From: an uncultured Clostridium sp.
GTDB lineage: Bacteria > Bacillota > Clostridia > Oscillospirales > Acutalibacteraceae
Assembly (NCBI GenBank): GCA_902471875.1
Contig: CABRLN010000001.1
Coordinates: forward strand, 1-64,000
DNA: 64,000 bases
Direction of reading: 5' to 3'
The notes under the pieces were generated by a model. The model worked only from the letters and a program-made list of their open reading frames with translations, made no database searches and was not told the DNA's origin. Of this stretch, positions 16,768 through 25,408 are shown piece by piece (the first letter of the stretch is position 1; every line of letters starts with the position of its first letter). The position numbers were made by a program, and so were the translations under genes.

Positions 16768-18063
16768 TTATTGAAGATTTCCGTTTGCGGGGTTATCAAG
16801 AACTTTTCCATTTTTATCAAAGCGAGAGCCGTGGCAGGCACAATCCCATGAATGTTCGGCATGATTCCATTTAAGGGCACATCCAAGGTGGGGACACCTT
16901 TTTTCTGAAATAGTAAGAAGATTCTTAATTGCTTCAAAACCATTTATTGCAAGCTGGGGTCTAAGAATATTTCTTGATGGACTGAAAATGTCCGCATATT
17001 CATTTTTATTTTCAAGAATTATATCTTTGATAATCATTGCGGATACCATTGCACCTGTCATACCCCATTTGTTGAAACCTGTTTCTACATAAAAATTATG
17101 TGTACTTTTTGAATATGGTCCTATATATGGAATATTATCAAGACTCATACAGTCTTGTGCAGCCCACGATAATTTCTCGACCGAGTTAGGGTAGACTTTT
17201 TTTGCAAAGGAGCGAAGTTCATCCCAGTTACCACCTTTTTTACCCGTACGGTGACCGCCTCCGCCAAGTAGAAGCATGTTGTTGCTAGTACGGAATGACA
17301 TACCCTTTCTGTTTTCATCAACAAACATTCCGTCAGAATTTTTTGCATTTTCAAGAGCAATGACATATGAACGGTGTTGATAAAGCTTTATAAAATAACT
17401 TCCGTGTTTATTTATAAAGGGAAAGTGGGTGGTCACAACTACCTTATCTGCATGGATTTTTCCAAAGTCAGTAATAGCGGTATTTCCCTCCATTTCACGA
17501 ACAAACGTGTTTTCATATATGTTAAGTCCGTTTGATATTTCGGATATAAATTTTAAGGGATTAAATTGTGCCTGATTTGGAAACATTACTGCACCAACTG
17601 TTTTGACAGGTATAGACACATTTTCACAAAACTTGGCTTTATAACCGATTTCATAAAGTGTATTCATTTCGTCTTCAAGCTTCTGTTTGTCATTTACCGA
17701 ATACACATAGTTATCTTTTATTTCATAGTCGCAGTCAAAATTTCTGCAAAGCTCGTTATATTTTTCAAAGGCAAGTTTGTTTGCCGTAAGATATTTCTGT
17801 GCAGTTTCTTTTCCGCTGCTTTTTAGAATTTTATGATAAATCAGACCATGCTGATAAGTAATTTTTGCAGTAGTGTTTTTGGTAGTGCCTGAACAAATTT
17901 TGTCTTTTTCAACAAGAACATATTTAACTCCATTCTGATGTAAAAAATAAGCAGTAAGTATTCCCGCAATGCCTCCGCCTATTATAAGCACGTCTGTGCG
18001 AATGTTTCCCTTTTGTTGTGAAAATGAGGGAAGCTTTGCTGTTGTCTGCCATATAGATTTCAT
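16768..18063 (-). CDS. FAD-dependent oxidoreductase fused to a Rieske domain
   Basis: 431 residues from the ATG at 18063, which has TAAAGGAG 8 nt upstream; the in-frame ATG at 18087 lacks a site. The N-terminus has the dinucleotide fold VLIIGGGIAGILTAYFL of DAO/glycine-oxidase-type flavoproteins; the C-terminal about 50 residues form a Rieske [2Fe-2S] site (CPHLGCALKW and CACHGSRFD). The layout equals B. subtilis YhfW-like proteins. Substrate unknown; the Rieske centre would carry electrons to or from FAD. It ends soon after the second ligand pair (at NGNLQ), about 15 residues earlier than I would expect for the family, so the Rieske domain may be slightly clipped. Confidence 0.85.
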   Translation of the reverse strand: MKSIWQTTAKLPSFSQQKGNIRTDVLIIGGGIAGILTAYFLHQNGVKYVLVEKDKICSGTTKNTTAKITYQHGLIYHKILKSSGKETAQKYLTANKLAFEKYNELCRNFDCDYEIKDNYVYSVNDKQKLEDEMNTLYEIGYKAKFCENVSIPVKTVGAVMFPNQAQFNPLKFISEISNGLNIYENTFVREMEGNTAITDFGKIHADKVVVTTHFPFINKHGSYFIKLYQHRSYVIALENAKNSDGMFVDENRKGMSFRTSNNMLLLGGGGHRTGKKGGNWDELRSFAKKVYPNSVEKLSWAAQDCMSLDNIPYIGPYSKSTHNFYVETGFNKWGMTGAMVSAMIIKDIILENKNEYADIFSPSRNILRPQLAINGFEAIKNLLTISEKRCPHLGCALKWNHAEHSWDCACHGSRFDKNGKVLDNPANGNLQ

Positions 18064-18117
18064 AATTTTCTCCTTTAAAAACGCCACTTGAAGTTGAATT
18101 TCAAATGGCGTTGGTAG

Positions 18118-18390
18118 TTATAAATCCTGTAGGTCTGCTGCAGTTATATCATTTTCCAAATTGTCCCTTGCAAGGTCGTTGTCAATGGTGGAATATACTC
18201 CGGATATAGGCTTTTCTTTTGAAAATGGGGTAGTGTGGTAAACCTTAAGCGATTGTGCATGTGTACCTTCAATTATTGGTCTGGCGTGGATTTTTCCGTG
18301 CTTTGCTTTACCTTGAATTTCAGGTACCGATGCAGCTTCATTGTGCTGATTATGGTTATATTCAGGACGTTTCATTCCTTGCTTTGACAT
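18118..18390 (-). CDS. Conserved hypothetical, 90 residues
   Basis: Starts MSKQGMKRPEYNHNQHNEAA with GAGGTGATAAC directly before the ATG, a convincing site. Highly polar, rich in His, Asn, Lys and Pro, without membrane segments or cysteines; the central KAKHGKIHARPIIEGTHAQS and C-terminal YSTIDNDLARDNLENDIT look conserved-protein-like. It is 54 nt upstream of the FAD-Rieske gene on the same strand, so it may be co-transcribed. Function not recognised. Confidence 0.6.
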   Translation of the reverse strand: MSKQGMKRPEYNHNQHNEAASVPEIQGKAKHGKIHARPIIEGTHAQSLKVYHTTPFSKEKPISGVYSTIDNDLARDNLENDITAADLQDL

Positions 18391-18925
18391 GTTATCACCT
18401 CATATTTATTATGTGTATATGAAGTCTTTTTATCCAATATTATTTTTAATCATTTACCTGCTGTAAGACAATATTTATGCGGTACGTATTTTGAATGAGC
18501 TATTAGAAAAGTACCGAATGCAAATGATAAATACTGGAAATTTATTAAGCATTGCTATTTATGAATACTTTAGCAGTTTTTAGTTCATGGGAATCATTGC
18601 TGAAATATGGCATTTACCGTGGAGAGTTTAAAGCTGTAGATATACACAGTGTTTTTGATTTGATTATATTTTCATATTAAGGGGTACAAATGTATATCCG
18701 ACTTATGAAAATTGATGATAATATTCCAAAACGTATTATTAAACAAATTAAGAGTATGATATTACTTAAAAATACGGAGGCATAAAAAATGAACGATAAA
18801 ATTTTTTATTAATCCCAATAAGAAATTGAAACAGCAAGCCCTCGGCATCTTGATCGGCTTTGCCGATTTCTCTGCCGTTAATTAATAAAACTTTCATAGG
18901 TTATGTTCCTTTTCATTAAACATAA
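18391..18925. other. Intergenic region with degraded coding pieces
   Basis: No complete gene. A minus-strand frame from about 18905 starts MKVLLINGREIGKADQDAEG after a GGAAC-type site; MKVLLING is the usual start of NADPH-dependent FMN reductases/flavodoxin-like proteins, but the rest is missing, so this looks like a remnant with an internal deletion. A plus-strand 31-codon frame (18690-18785, MYIRLMKIDDNIPK...) has weak support. Confidence 0.35.
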
Positions 18926-18972
18926 TGCCGTAAAAATACCGCCAATATTTCGCAGTATTTTTACGGCATTTC
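18926..18972 (-). terminator. Terminator of the aldo/keto reductase gene
   Basis: ATGCCGTAAAAATAC / GTATTTTTACGGCAT, a perfect 15-bp stem with a 15-nt loop, 6 nt after the stop codon of the minus-strand gene. Confidence 0.75.
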
Positions 18973-18977
18973 CGTTT

Positions 18978-19829
18978 TTATTCATGTATTTTCATACTGT
19001 GCAGCATTTTAACAAAGTTCGGGTCATAGTGATTGACAATTTCGCTGTGACCGATGTTTAAGCCTGAGATTTCCGTCATGTCCGCATCGCTGAGGGTAAA
19101 GTCCCAAATATCCATGTTTTGTTCCATTCGATTTTTGTGAACCGATTTCGGAATTACCACAACGCCACGCTGTACATTCCAGCGCAGTGCGACCTGTGCG
19201 GCACTCTTGCCGTATTTCTCACCGATTGCCGTTAAAACAGGGTGGGTGAAAATTCCGTGATTGCCCTCAGCAAACGGACCCCACGCTTCGGGAACAATTT
19301 TGTATTCTTTCATTAGCTTCAGTGCGTCCTCCTGCTGGAAGAAAGGATGTAGTTCGATCTGATTCACGGCTGGCAGGGTTTCGACTGTTTCACATAAATC
19401 AACCAATACATGGGGGTAAAAGTTGCAAACGCCTATGGCACGTATAACGCCCTGTTTATAAAGCTCCTCCATTGCACGCCATGCACCCATATAATCGCCC
19501 ATTGGCTGATGAATCAGATACAGGTCGAGGTATTCAAGATTTAACTTTTTCATGGAAGTTTCAAAAGCTTTTTTTGCGCCCTCGTAACTTGCATCTTGAA
19601 CCCAGAGCTTGGTTGTGATGAAAAGCTCATCTCTCTTTACACCGCTTTTTTGAATTGCAGCGCCTACCGCTTCTTCGTTCATATAGGCCGCTGCGGTATC
19701 AATCAAGCGGTATCCGCTTTGAATTGCATCCAGAACAGCCTGTTCGCACTGTTTGGTATCAGGCACCTGAAATACGCCGAAGCCTTCCATTGGCATTTTG
19801 ATACCGTTGTTTAATGTAATATACTCCAT
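18978..19829 (-). CDS. Aldo/keto reductase
   Basis: 283 residues, single TIM-barrel, NADPH-dependent carbonyl reduction. The catalytic tetrad is in place: Asp in GYRLIDTAAAY, Tyr in the same helix (AAAYMNEEAVG), Lys in FITTKLWV and His in DLYLIHQPMGD. The cofactor-phosphate loop is VIPKSVHKNRMEQN. Closest in style to the 2,5-diketogluconate reductase/YtbE group (AKR5). It is the last gene of a minus-strand redox run with flavodoxin and Fe-alcohol dehydrogenase. Base composition is more G+C-rich than the flanks, suggesting acquisition. Confidence 0.93.
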   Translation of the reverse strand: MEYITLNNGIKMPMEGFGVFQVPDTKQCEQAVLDAIQSGYRLIDTAAAYMNEEAVGAAIQKSGVKRDELFITTKLWVQDASYEGAKKAFETSMKKLNLEYLDLYLIHQPMGDYMGAWRAMEELYKQGVIRAIGVCNFYPHVLVDLCETVETLPAVNQIELHPFFQQEDALKLMKEYKIVPEAWGPFAEGNHGIFTHPVLTAIGEKYGKSAAQVALRWNVQRGVVVIPKSVHKNRMEQNMDIWDFTLSDADMTEISGLNIGHSEIVNHYDPNFVKMLHSMKIHE

Positions 19830-19938
19830 GACAATTCCTCCATTCTAAATTTCATAATAGTATTTTAACCAATTTTGTATTTAAATAGAAGTTTATGTTC
19901 GTTCGCTAAGCAAGTATTTTCGCATAATGTCGGCATTC

Positions 19939-20601
19939 TTACTGGTTCAGATTTAATTCTGCAACCCATTTGCTAACCATTTCTTTGGAGGCGCCTGATG
20001 AAAAGCGCTGACCTTCCTGCCAGTTGCCTGTACCTGCCATTTCTTCAAGGAGAGCGCCGCTTTCTCCCATACCTGAGGAGGCGGAGGTTGCAAACGGAAT
20101 CACGGTTTTATCAGAAAAATCATTCTCCTTTACGAAATTATCAACCGGCCAGGCGGCAATACCCCACCAGATGGGATATCCGATAAACACAGTGTCATAT
20201 GATGACCAGTCGGAAACTTCGGTCTTTTTAAGAGGTACATTGCGAAGTGTTTCATCATCATGTTCACGGCTAACACGACTGTCGCTGTTTGTCCAGTTCA
20301 AATCATCATCGGTATAAGGCTGTTCAGGCTCAATTTCAAACAAATCTGCACCGATGGTTTCAGCAATATCTTTTGCAACACGCTCTGTGTTCCCCGATGC
20401 CGAATAGTAAACCACCAGCTTTTTTCCGCCTGCTGTGCTTGTCGTAGCAGATGAATCAGATGCAGTGTTTTCGGAAGTCTGCAATGTTCCTTGTGACGCA
20501 GAACCCGGAGTGGAATTTTCTTTATCAGAAGATGTGTTGCCGCAGGCAGCAAGGCTGAATACAAGCACAATTGTTATAAATAAAGCAGTAATTTTTTTCA
20601 T
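19939..20601 (-). CDS. Flavodoxin-domain lipoprotein
   Basis: 220 residues. Lipoprotein signal with lipobox LAAC (MKKITALFITIVLVFSLAAC), a Ser/Thr-rich linker to about residue 60, then a long-chain flavodoxin domain: FMN phosphate loop YYSASGNTERVA, and IGYPIWWGIAAWPVDNFV around the isoalloxazine ring. An exported, membrane-anchored flavodoxin can carry electrons or hydride at the outer face. The neighbouring alcohol dehydrogenase (15 nt upstream) and aldo/keto reductase suggest a shared redox task; the substrate is not evident. Confidence 0.88.
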   Translation of the reverse strand: MKKITALFITIVLVFSLAACGNTSSDKENSTPGSASQGTLQTSENTASDSSATTSTAGGKKLVVYYSASGNTERVAKDIAETIGADLFEIEPEQPYTDDDLNWTNSDSRVSREHDDETLRNVPLKKTEVSDWSSYDTVFIGYPIWWGIAAWPVDNFVKENDFSDKTVIPFATSASSGMGESGALLEEMAGTGNWQEGQRFSSGASKEMVSKWVAELNLNQ

Positions 20602-20616
20602 AGTAAATCAATCCTT

Positions 20617-21774
20617 TTAAATGCATTCTTTTAAAATTTCGTAAATTTCATCGTGGCTGAGCTTTTTGCAGCAGCCTGCTGTGATATTTGTTGAGTCGGC
20701 AATCGTGCGGAAATCTGTATCAGCCGATATTCCCATTTGTGTAAAGCTTGTCGGCAAGCCTATTTCCCTGATAAAATCAGCCAGAGCTTCCACTCCTGCG
20801 AGCGCCGTTTTTTCCGTAGTTTTTTGCTCTTGAATACCCCACACATTTTGAGCAAATCGGGCAAAGCGTTCTGCCCCGTCCTTATAAATATGACGGTACA
20901 GTATAGGGTGAATAACGGCAAGTCCCTGTCCGTGATTGCAGTCTGTGTATGCGCCAAGCTGGTGCTCAATTTGATGGCACTGGAAGTCGGTGATTTTGCC
21001 TATTTTCAGAATACCGTTTTCCGCCATGGAGGATGCCCACATCAGCTCACTTCGTGCATCGTAGTTTTCGCGGTCGTTCAGCAGAATGCGAATATTTCGG
21101 ATAACACTTTTCATAACCGCTTCGTTTATATCGTCTGACAGATTGTTGTCGTCAGGTTTCCCAAAGTAGGTTTCCATAGCGTGGCTGAGTGTATCGAATG
21201 CTCCCGAAATTACTTGCTGAAACGGAACGGAAATTGTATAGCTCGGGTCAAGAAATACGAAATTTGCTTGTGCGCCAAAGATACCAGCTTTTATTTTCTT
21301 TTCTTCGTGCGTGATAACTGCACCGGCGTTCATCTCAGAGCCTGTTCCTGCGGCGGTAACAATCGCACCCATCGGAATAAAATCAGACGGATAATTCCGC
21401 TTTACCGTTTCCATATCCCAAATATCCTCCGGTGTCTTTGCCTGCGCCGATACAACCTTACAGCAGTCTATAACCGAGCCGCCGCCCACTGCAAGAATGA
21501 AATCCACATGGTTTTCACGGGCGAGCTTTGCGCCCTCCTGAACCTTTGCATAGGTGGGGTTGGGCATAATACCTGAGAATTCCACCACTGTTTTTTCAGC
21601 TTTCTTTAAAATATAAGTTATTTCGTCATAGATTCCGTTTTTCTTGATGGAACCGCCTCCGTAAGCAAGCATTACAGTATCGCCGACATTTTTTAAAAGG
21701 CAGCAAAGATATTCCTTAACGCCTCCTTTGCCAAAATAAACCTTAGTAGTGTTTTCGTAGATAAAATTGTTCAT
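20617..21774 (-). CDS. Iron-containing alcohol dehydrogenase (butanol dehydrogenase type)
   Basis: 385 residues, group III metal-dependent ADH. It starts MNNFIYENTTKVYFGKGGVK, as in the NADH/NADPH-dependent butanol dehydrogenase (BdhA/YqhD) branch. The nucleotide-binding GGGSVIDCCKVVSA, GTGSEMNAGAVI, and the metal-ligand helix region (SGAFDTLSHAME, CHQIEHQLGAY, CNHGQGLAVIHP) are all present. Acts on aldehydes or alcohols in the cytoplasm. Tightly packed with the flavodoxin gene downstream and the esterase remnant 4 nt upstream, consistent with one operon. Confidence 0.92.
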   Translation of the reverse strand: MNNFIYENTTKVYFGKGGVKEYLCCLLKNVGDTVMLAYGGGSIKKNGIYDEITYILKKAEKTVVEFSGIMPNPTYAKVQEGAKLARENHVDFILAVGGGSVIDCCKVVSAQAKTPEDIWDMETVKRNYPSDFIPMGAIVTAAGTGSEMNAGAVITHEEKKIKAGIFGAQANFVFLDPSYTISVPFQQVISGAFDTLSHAMETYFGKPDDNNLSDDINEAVMKSVIRNIRILLNDRENYDARSELMWASSMAENGILKIGKITDFQCHQIEHQLGAYTDCNHGQGLAVIHPILYRHIYKDGAERFARFAQNVWGIQEQKTTEKTALAGVEALADFIREIGLPTSFTQMGISADTDFRTIADSTNITAGCCKKLSHDEIYEILKECI

Positions 21775-21778
21775 AATT

Positions 21779-22323
21779 TTACGCCTCTTCTTTTACTTGT
21801 TTTTCCAAAAATACAACTGCACTGTTAATCCAGCTGTCTGCAACCGTTCCTGTACCAATCCCGAACCCGTGACCAAGACCTGGATATTTGTAAAACTCGG
21901 TATCAATGCCGACCAATTTCATAGCGTTTGCTCTGTTTTCCATAGTTTGCCAACTTGCAATACCGTCATTTTCTCCGACGCACATAAAGGTAGGAGGATT
22001 GTTTTTTGTATATTCGCTGTAATATGCATCGTCATCAGAAGTATGAGCCTGCCGTAATCTTCGAACGCCGGGTCTGAAATAACATCGGATATTCTTGTGT
22101 TGACCGTATAAGGCTTGCTATATTCTGCATTTTTCTGTACACTGTTTTCGCCTCCTGCGGAATTACTTTCGGAATGCCTGCCTGATGTTTGGCTTGTGTC
22201 CTGAAATTTGTTCTTTTCTGCGTCGCATTCTGCAAAGCAGAACAGCAGGTAAATCGCAAAAACAAACGCAGTATATTTTTTCAATCCGTTAACCTGACTT
22301 TGCTTTACTGACTTTATTATCAC
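21779..22323 (-). pseudogene. Collapsed alpha/beta hydrolase (esterase) gene
   Basis: Two frames cover the ends of one protein. The first (from 22323) has a lipoprotein-like signal (LLFCFAEC) and reaches VNTRISDVISDPAFEDYGRL, a typical N-terminus of secreted esterases of the BD-FAE type. At about 22050 the reading shifts by one base to TSDDDAYYSEYTKNNPPTFM and then CVGENDGIASW and KYPGLGHGFGIGTG, the Asp and His end of the catalytic triad. The middle of the domain, including the nucleophile GxSxG, is missing. So the gene has lost about half of its length and is frameshifted. Confidence 0.65.
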
Positions 22324-22416
22324 AACCTCTGTGGTCCCCTAATCTTGGATTTTGACCGTGACGAGAACCTTGAAGTATATCCAGTAGAATTTTCTTCTTT
22401 TGAATATATTATAAAA

Positions 22417-22450
22417 AAATCGAAACCTCATAAGAAGTCTCGATTTGTTA
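22417..22450 (-). terminator. Terminator of the LysR gene
   Basis: Inverted repeat AATCGAGAC / GGTTTCGATT with a 9-nt loop followed by Ts on the minus strand, about 37 nt after the LysR stop. Confidence 0.6.
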
Positions 22451-22486
22451 TATTGTTTATACCCAAAGGTTATAACTCTCTGCGTT

Positions 22487-23380
22487 TTAAGTGTGTATCG
22501 CTTTCTTTGCGGCTTTTAGAAATCTTTTTACGGTTTCAGACGGAGTGGGGGAGTGCAGAAGACCGTAAGGAATACCGTAGTTCCACTCCACAGGAAGCAC
22601 CTTCAGAAGAGGATGAACATTTGCCCATCCGGGGATAGCAAGTAGTACATCATTTGAATTTTCGCACCTATTAAACACATCCATACTGTAAAAATCAAAG
22701 TCTACAATGTTTATTTTGGGATGGTTTTTCCATAGCTCATCTCTCAGTTCATCCACATAATGACTCCAATCTCTATGTATTAGCAAAAGGTTCTCGCTGT
22801 ACAGGTCTTGGATTGACAGTCTGTCTTTTGCCGCAAGGGGATGGTGAATGGAAACAGCACAGCAGAACGGCTCACGGGATAATTCAAGCCCTGCACAGTG
22901 CCGCAGATTAAGCATAGTTTCATCAAAGATACCGCCAATTATATCTATATTTTTTCCGAGATTTGCCAAAAGCTCTCTGGCGTTTTCCGGTGTGTTTTCG
23001 TAAGGAATAATCTGAAATTTCATATCGGGACAGTGTTCCTGAATTCTTGGCCATAGTTGCATTAAAAGCTGAGCAGGCGTCATAGGCGATGTGCCGATAC
23101 GGATGATATTTTCATCCTCCTGCATGGCATTTTTTGCCCGTGTCACGGAATCTCTGCAATACTGAATGATGTATTTTGTGTCCTGATACAATGATTTTCC
23201 TGCTTTGGTTAGGGTTAATCCTCTGTGTGTTCTTTCAAACAGCTTTATTCCCAATTCTGTTTCCAGCAGATTCATCTGCTTAATCACAGCGGTTGGTGTT
23301 ATATATGCTTTCTCCGCAGCTTTGTTAAAACTGCCTGCATCTGCTACACGCAGAAAGGTGTCAAGTTGGGGATTGTACAT
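22487..23380 (-). CDS. LysR family transcriptional regulator
   Basis: 297 residues. The N-terminal winged HTH (about 1-60) is standard: LRVADAGSFNKAAEKAYITP, then IKQMNLLETELGIKLFERTH and RGLTLTKAG. The periplasmic-binding-like effector domain follows (about 88-290). It presumably controls the neighbouring redox block (esterase, Fe-ADH, flavodoxin, AKR), which lies downstream on the same strand; more usually LysR genes are divergent from their targets. Its start overlaps the end of the small HTH gene by 20 bp, implying translational coupling. Confidence 0.92.
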   Translation of the reverse strand: MYNPQLDTFLRVADAGSFNKAAEKAYITPTAVIKQMNLLETELGIKLFERTHRGLTLTKAGKSLYQDTKYIIQYCRDSVTRAKNAMQEDENIIRIGTSPMTPAQLLMQLWPRIQEHCPDMKFQIIPYENTPENARELLANLGKNIDIIGGIFDETMLNLRHCAGLELSREPFCCAVSIHHPLAAKDRLSIQDLYSENLLLIHRDWSHYVDELRDELWKNHPKINIVDFDFYSMDVFNRCENSNDVLLAIPGWANVHPLLKVLPVEWNYGIPYGLLHSPTPSETVKRFLKAAKKAIHT

Positions 23381-23555
23381 TATTCTCGCCGCCTTTTTTT
23401 CTTAAATCATTTGGCTTTTTTGCATCTTTCGGAATCATCCATGAACGCCCAAAGCGTTTTACACCATCAATTCTGCCTTCCTCACACAGCTTTTGAATCC
23501 AGCGCTCTGAAACACACCATCGCTCGGCTGTCTCTCTGACCGATATATAATCCAT
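23361..23555 (-). CDS. Small HTH_17/excisionase-like DNA-binding protein
   Basis: 64 residues: MDYISVRETAERWCVSERWI, QKLCEEGRIDGVKRFGRSWM, IPKDAKKPNDLR. This is the MerR-like helix-turn-helix of excisionases and of small clostridial 'HTH domain' proteins. GGAGG lies a few bases before the ATG. It overlaps the LysR start. Proteins of this kind are common on mobile elements, in line with the foreign composition of the 18978-23555 block. Confidence 0.8.
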   Translation of the reverse strand: MDYISVRETAERWCVSERWIQKLCEEGRIDGVKRFGRSWMIPKDAKKPNDLRKKGGENNVQSPT

Positions 23556-23985
23556 AACTGCACCTCCAAAAATCCATACGCTTATCCAAAGTGTATGGGA
23601 CTATTGTATTCGTTTATACGTAGTGTGTCAAGTAAACGGCAGTATCTGTATCATTTTCAATCGGCGGAAAAATCAAAGGAATCCTGAGCTTTTAAAAAGT
23701 GCATTCTTATATGTCGGTAAAATACATATCAACCATTCCTTTCAAATTTTTGCAAATAAAAAAAGCAACCGTTCTAATTGAAAAATTAAAACAATTGCCA
23801 AATAAAAAAAGAGCCGATAATATATTTTCTATAAAATTGATTCTGTTATAACAATATTAAATTAAAAAAGTAGGGAAAAGGCTTATAACTTTATTTTCGA
23901 GGGTTCGAATATCCAAAACTGCCGAAACGGGCAAAATACATCTACGGTTTTGCACTTAAAAATCACGGGTGATACAACAAAAAAA
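23556..23985. other. Intergenic region
   Basis: No gene supported. It contains the upstream region of the small HTH gene and repeated AAATAAAAAAAG-type A-rich tracts. At about 23899-23914 a T-arm-like string (GAGGGTTCGAATATCC) resembles a tRNA 3' fragment but no tRNA can be folded around it. Confidence 0.4.
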
Positions 23986-24008
23986 GCCCGATAAAATCGG
24001 ACTTCTTT
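23984..24008 (-). terminator. Terminator of the tRNA-Thr/tRNA-Tyr unit
   Basis: AGTCCGAT-TTT-ATCGGGCT followed by TTTTTT on the minus strand, 30 nt after tRNA-Tyr. Confidence 0.8.
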
Positions 24009-24035
24009 GCGATTATATATTTTTACCAACCATTA

Positions 24036-24120
24036 TGGTGGGAGATGGTGGATTCGAACCACCGAAGGCATAGCCAGCAGATTTACAGTCTGTCCCCTTT
24101 GGCCACTCGGGAAATCTCCC
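24036..24120 (-). tRNA. tRNA-Tyr (anticodon GTA)
   Basis: Minus strand: acceptor GGGAGAT / ATCTCCC with discriminator A and encoded CCA, anticodon stem-loop ACAGACTGTAAATCTG giving GTA, and a long class II variable arm, as expected for bacterial tRNA-Tyr. Confidence 0.96.
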
Positions 24121-24129
24121 ATATTAAAT

Positions 24130-24205
24130 TGGAGCTGGTGGACGGACTCGAACCCCCGACCTGCTGATTACAAATCAGCTGCTCTACCAACTGAGCTACA
24201 CCAGC
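24130..24205 (-). tRNA. tRNA-Thr (anticodon TGT)
   Basis: Minus strand: acceptor GCTGGTG / ACCAGC, encoded CCA, D-arm AGCTCAGTTGGTAGAGC, anticodon loop TTTGTAA giving TGT, T-arm GGGGGTTCGAGTCC. First gene of a two-tRNA unit with tRNA-Tyr. Confidence 0.96.
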
Positions 24206-24229
24206 TTATGTGTTTTTCACAGCTTTATC

Positions 24230-24258
24230 ATTTTAACACAGTTTATGTATATTGTCAA
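24230..24258 (-). promoter_or_regulatory. tRNA-Thr/Tyr promoter
   Basis: Minus strand TTGACA (24253-24258), 17-bp spacer, TAAAAT (24230-24235), 24 bp before tRNA-Thr. Confidence 0.8.
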
Positions 24259-24416
24259 CACTAATTTTCAAAAAATCTGTTTTTTACAATATATCTTATA
24301 TTTAGTATATCACAAATGTTACTTTTTATTTATATTTACATATATTGTCGCCAAGTGTTCTGTTTTTAAGTTTTTAAAAGTTTTCAACATTAAAATGTTG
24401 AAAATGTCAACAATTA

Positions 24417-24971
24417 TTAATTTCCTATATTACTTGTCAGTTTAATAAACTCATCTTTTAGAATTGAATACATTTTTGCGTTTATTATTTTATTATCCTT
24501 AATAAAATAACTTCGCAATATACCTTCGCATTTCATCATAAGCTTTTCCATTACTCTTGCTGAGGCAATATTATGCTCCATACATATACCGCCTATACGA
24601 TTTATATCAAGCCTATTAAAGGCAAACCTAATCAATTCCGCCGATGCTTCTGTTGCAATTCCGTTGCCCCAGAATTCAGGACTAATAAAATATGAAATAT
24701 CACATTTACGGCTAATAAAGTCAATATTAATTAATCCTACATTGCCTAAATACATTTTGTTTTCTTTACCTATTATGGCATATTCATATGACCTGTTTTC
24801 TTTTGCGTTATTTATAACATTTTTAACCCATCTTTTAGCATAACGAATATCACAATTATCTGGAATTCCATAGGTGGTTTTGTAAATTTGATATGTATGT
24901 ATTGTCTTAAGAACAGAATACTCATCACCATGACAGTACGGACGAATAATAAGCCTGTTAGTTTCAAACAT
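24417..24971 (-). CDS. GNAT family N-acetyltransferase (RimJ/RimL-like)
   Basis: 184 residues. Starts MFETNRLIIRPYCHGDEYSV, the usual opening of the Acetyltransf_3/RimJ group. Acetyl-CoA-binding region: CDISYFISPEFWGNGIATEA, followed by the NRIGGICMEHNIASARVMEK motif that closes the fold. Likely N-acetylates a protein terminus or small amine; the substrate cannot be deduced. GGAG lies 6 nt before the ATG. It sits alone between tRNA and 5S units. Confidence 0.88.
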   Translation of the reverse strand: MFETNRLIIRPYCHGDEYSVLKTIHTYQIYKTTYGIPDNCDIRYAKRWVKNVINNAKENRSYEYAIIGKENKMYLGNVGLINIDFISRKCDISYFISPEFWGNGIATEASAELIRFAFNRLDINRIGGICMEHNIASARVMEKLMMKCEGILRSYFIKDNKIINAKMYSILKDEFIKLTSNIGN

Positions 24972-25000
24972 ATGCTACTCCAAAATATTTATATAAAGAA

Positions 25001-25027
25001 AAACGACTATCCTCCGGATAGCCGCTT
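25001..25027 (-). terminator. Terminator of the second 5S unit
   Basis: Minus strand CGGCTATCC-GGA-GGATAGTCG (one G-U pair) followed by TTTTTCTTT. Confidence 0.8.
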
Positions 25028-25033
25028 CATAAT

Positions 25034-25149
25034 GTTGGCATCTTCCTATTTTTCCAGGCCGTCACCAGCCAAGTATTTTCGGCACTACTGAGCTTAACTT
25101 CTGTGTTCGGGATGGGAACAGGTGGACCCTCAGTGTCATCAATACCAAC
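25034..25149 (-). rRNA. rrf: 5S ribosomal RNA, free-standing copy 2
   Basis: Nearly identical to the copy at 368-484 over the whole length, again without neighbouring 16S or 23S genes. The sequence just upstream on the minus strand (TAATTAAGCTGTCA after the -10) also resembles that of copy 1, so whole transcription units seem to have been duplicated. Confidence 0.93.
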
Positions 25150-25184
25150 TATTAAATTTTACCATCTTTCCTGACAGCTTAATT

Positions 25185-25213
25185 ATTATATCATTACTAA
25201 TAATTGTTGTCAA
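25185..25213 (-). promoter_or_regulatory. Promoter of 5S copy 2
   Basis: Minus strand perfect TTGACA (25208-25213), 17-bp spacer, perfect TATAAT (25185-25190), about 36 bp upstream of the mature 5S end. Confidence 0.85.
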
Positions 25214-25408
25214 TACATTTTTTAAAATTTTTTTATCATTGCAATTTTTATAACAATATTAAGGAATAATTACAGATATAAGGTGAAAGTTATAATTATA
25301 TGGTGAAAGTAATTAATATTATAAATTAAAAAAATTTACGAATTATCACTGTATTTTAGATAAATATTAGATAAATAAAAAATTATGAAAATTATTTTAA
25401 AAAAACTG

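Noticed and set aside
18850..18862. CAAGATGCCGAG shared by the rlmD junction (about 3170) and the FMN-reductase-like remnant
   Set aside because: Twelve bases on opposite strands, without extended homology; most likely chance.
23899..23914. T-arm-like string GAGGGTTCGAATATCC as a tRNA-derived attachment site
   Set aside because: Only the T-loop is tRNA-like; no acceptor pairing and no matching complete tRNA in the window.
24007..24264. Open frame across tRNA-Tyr and tRNA-Thr
   Set aside because: It runs antisense through two well-formed tRNA genes, a common artefact of T-arm sequences.
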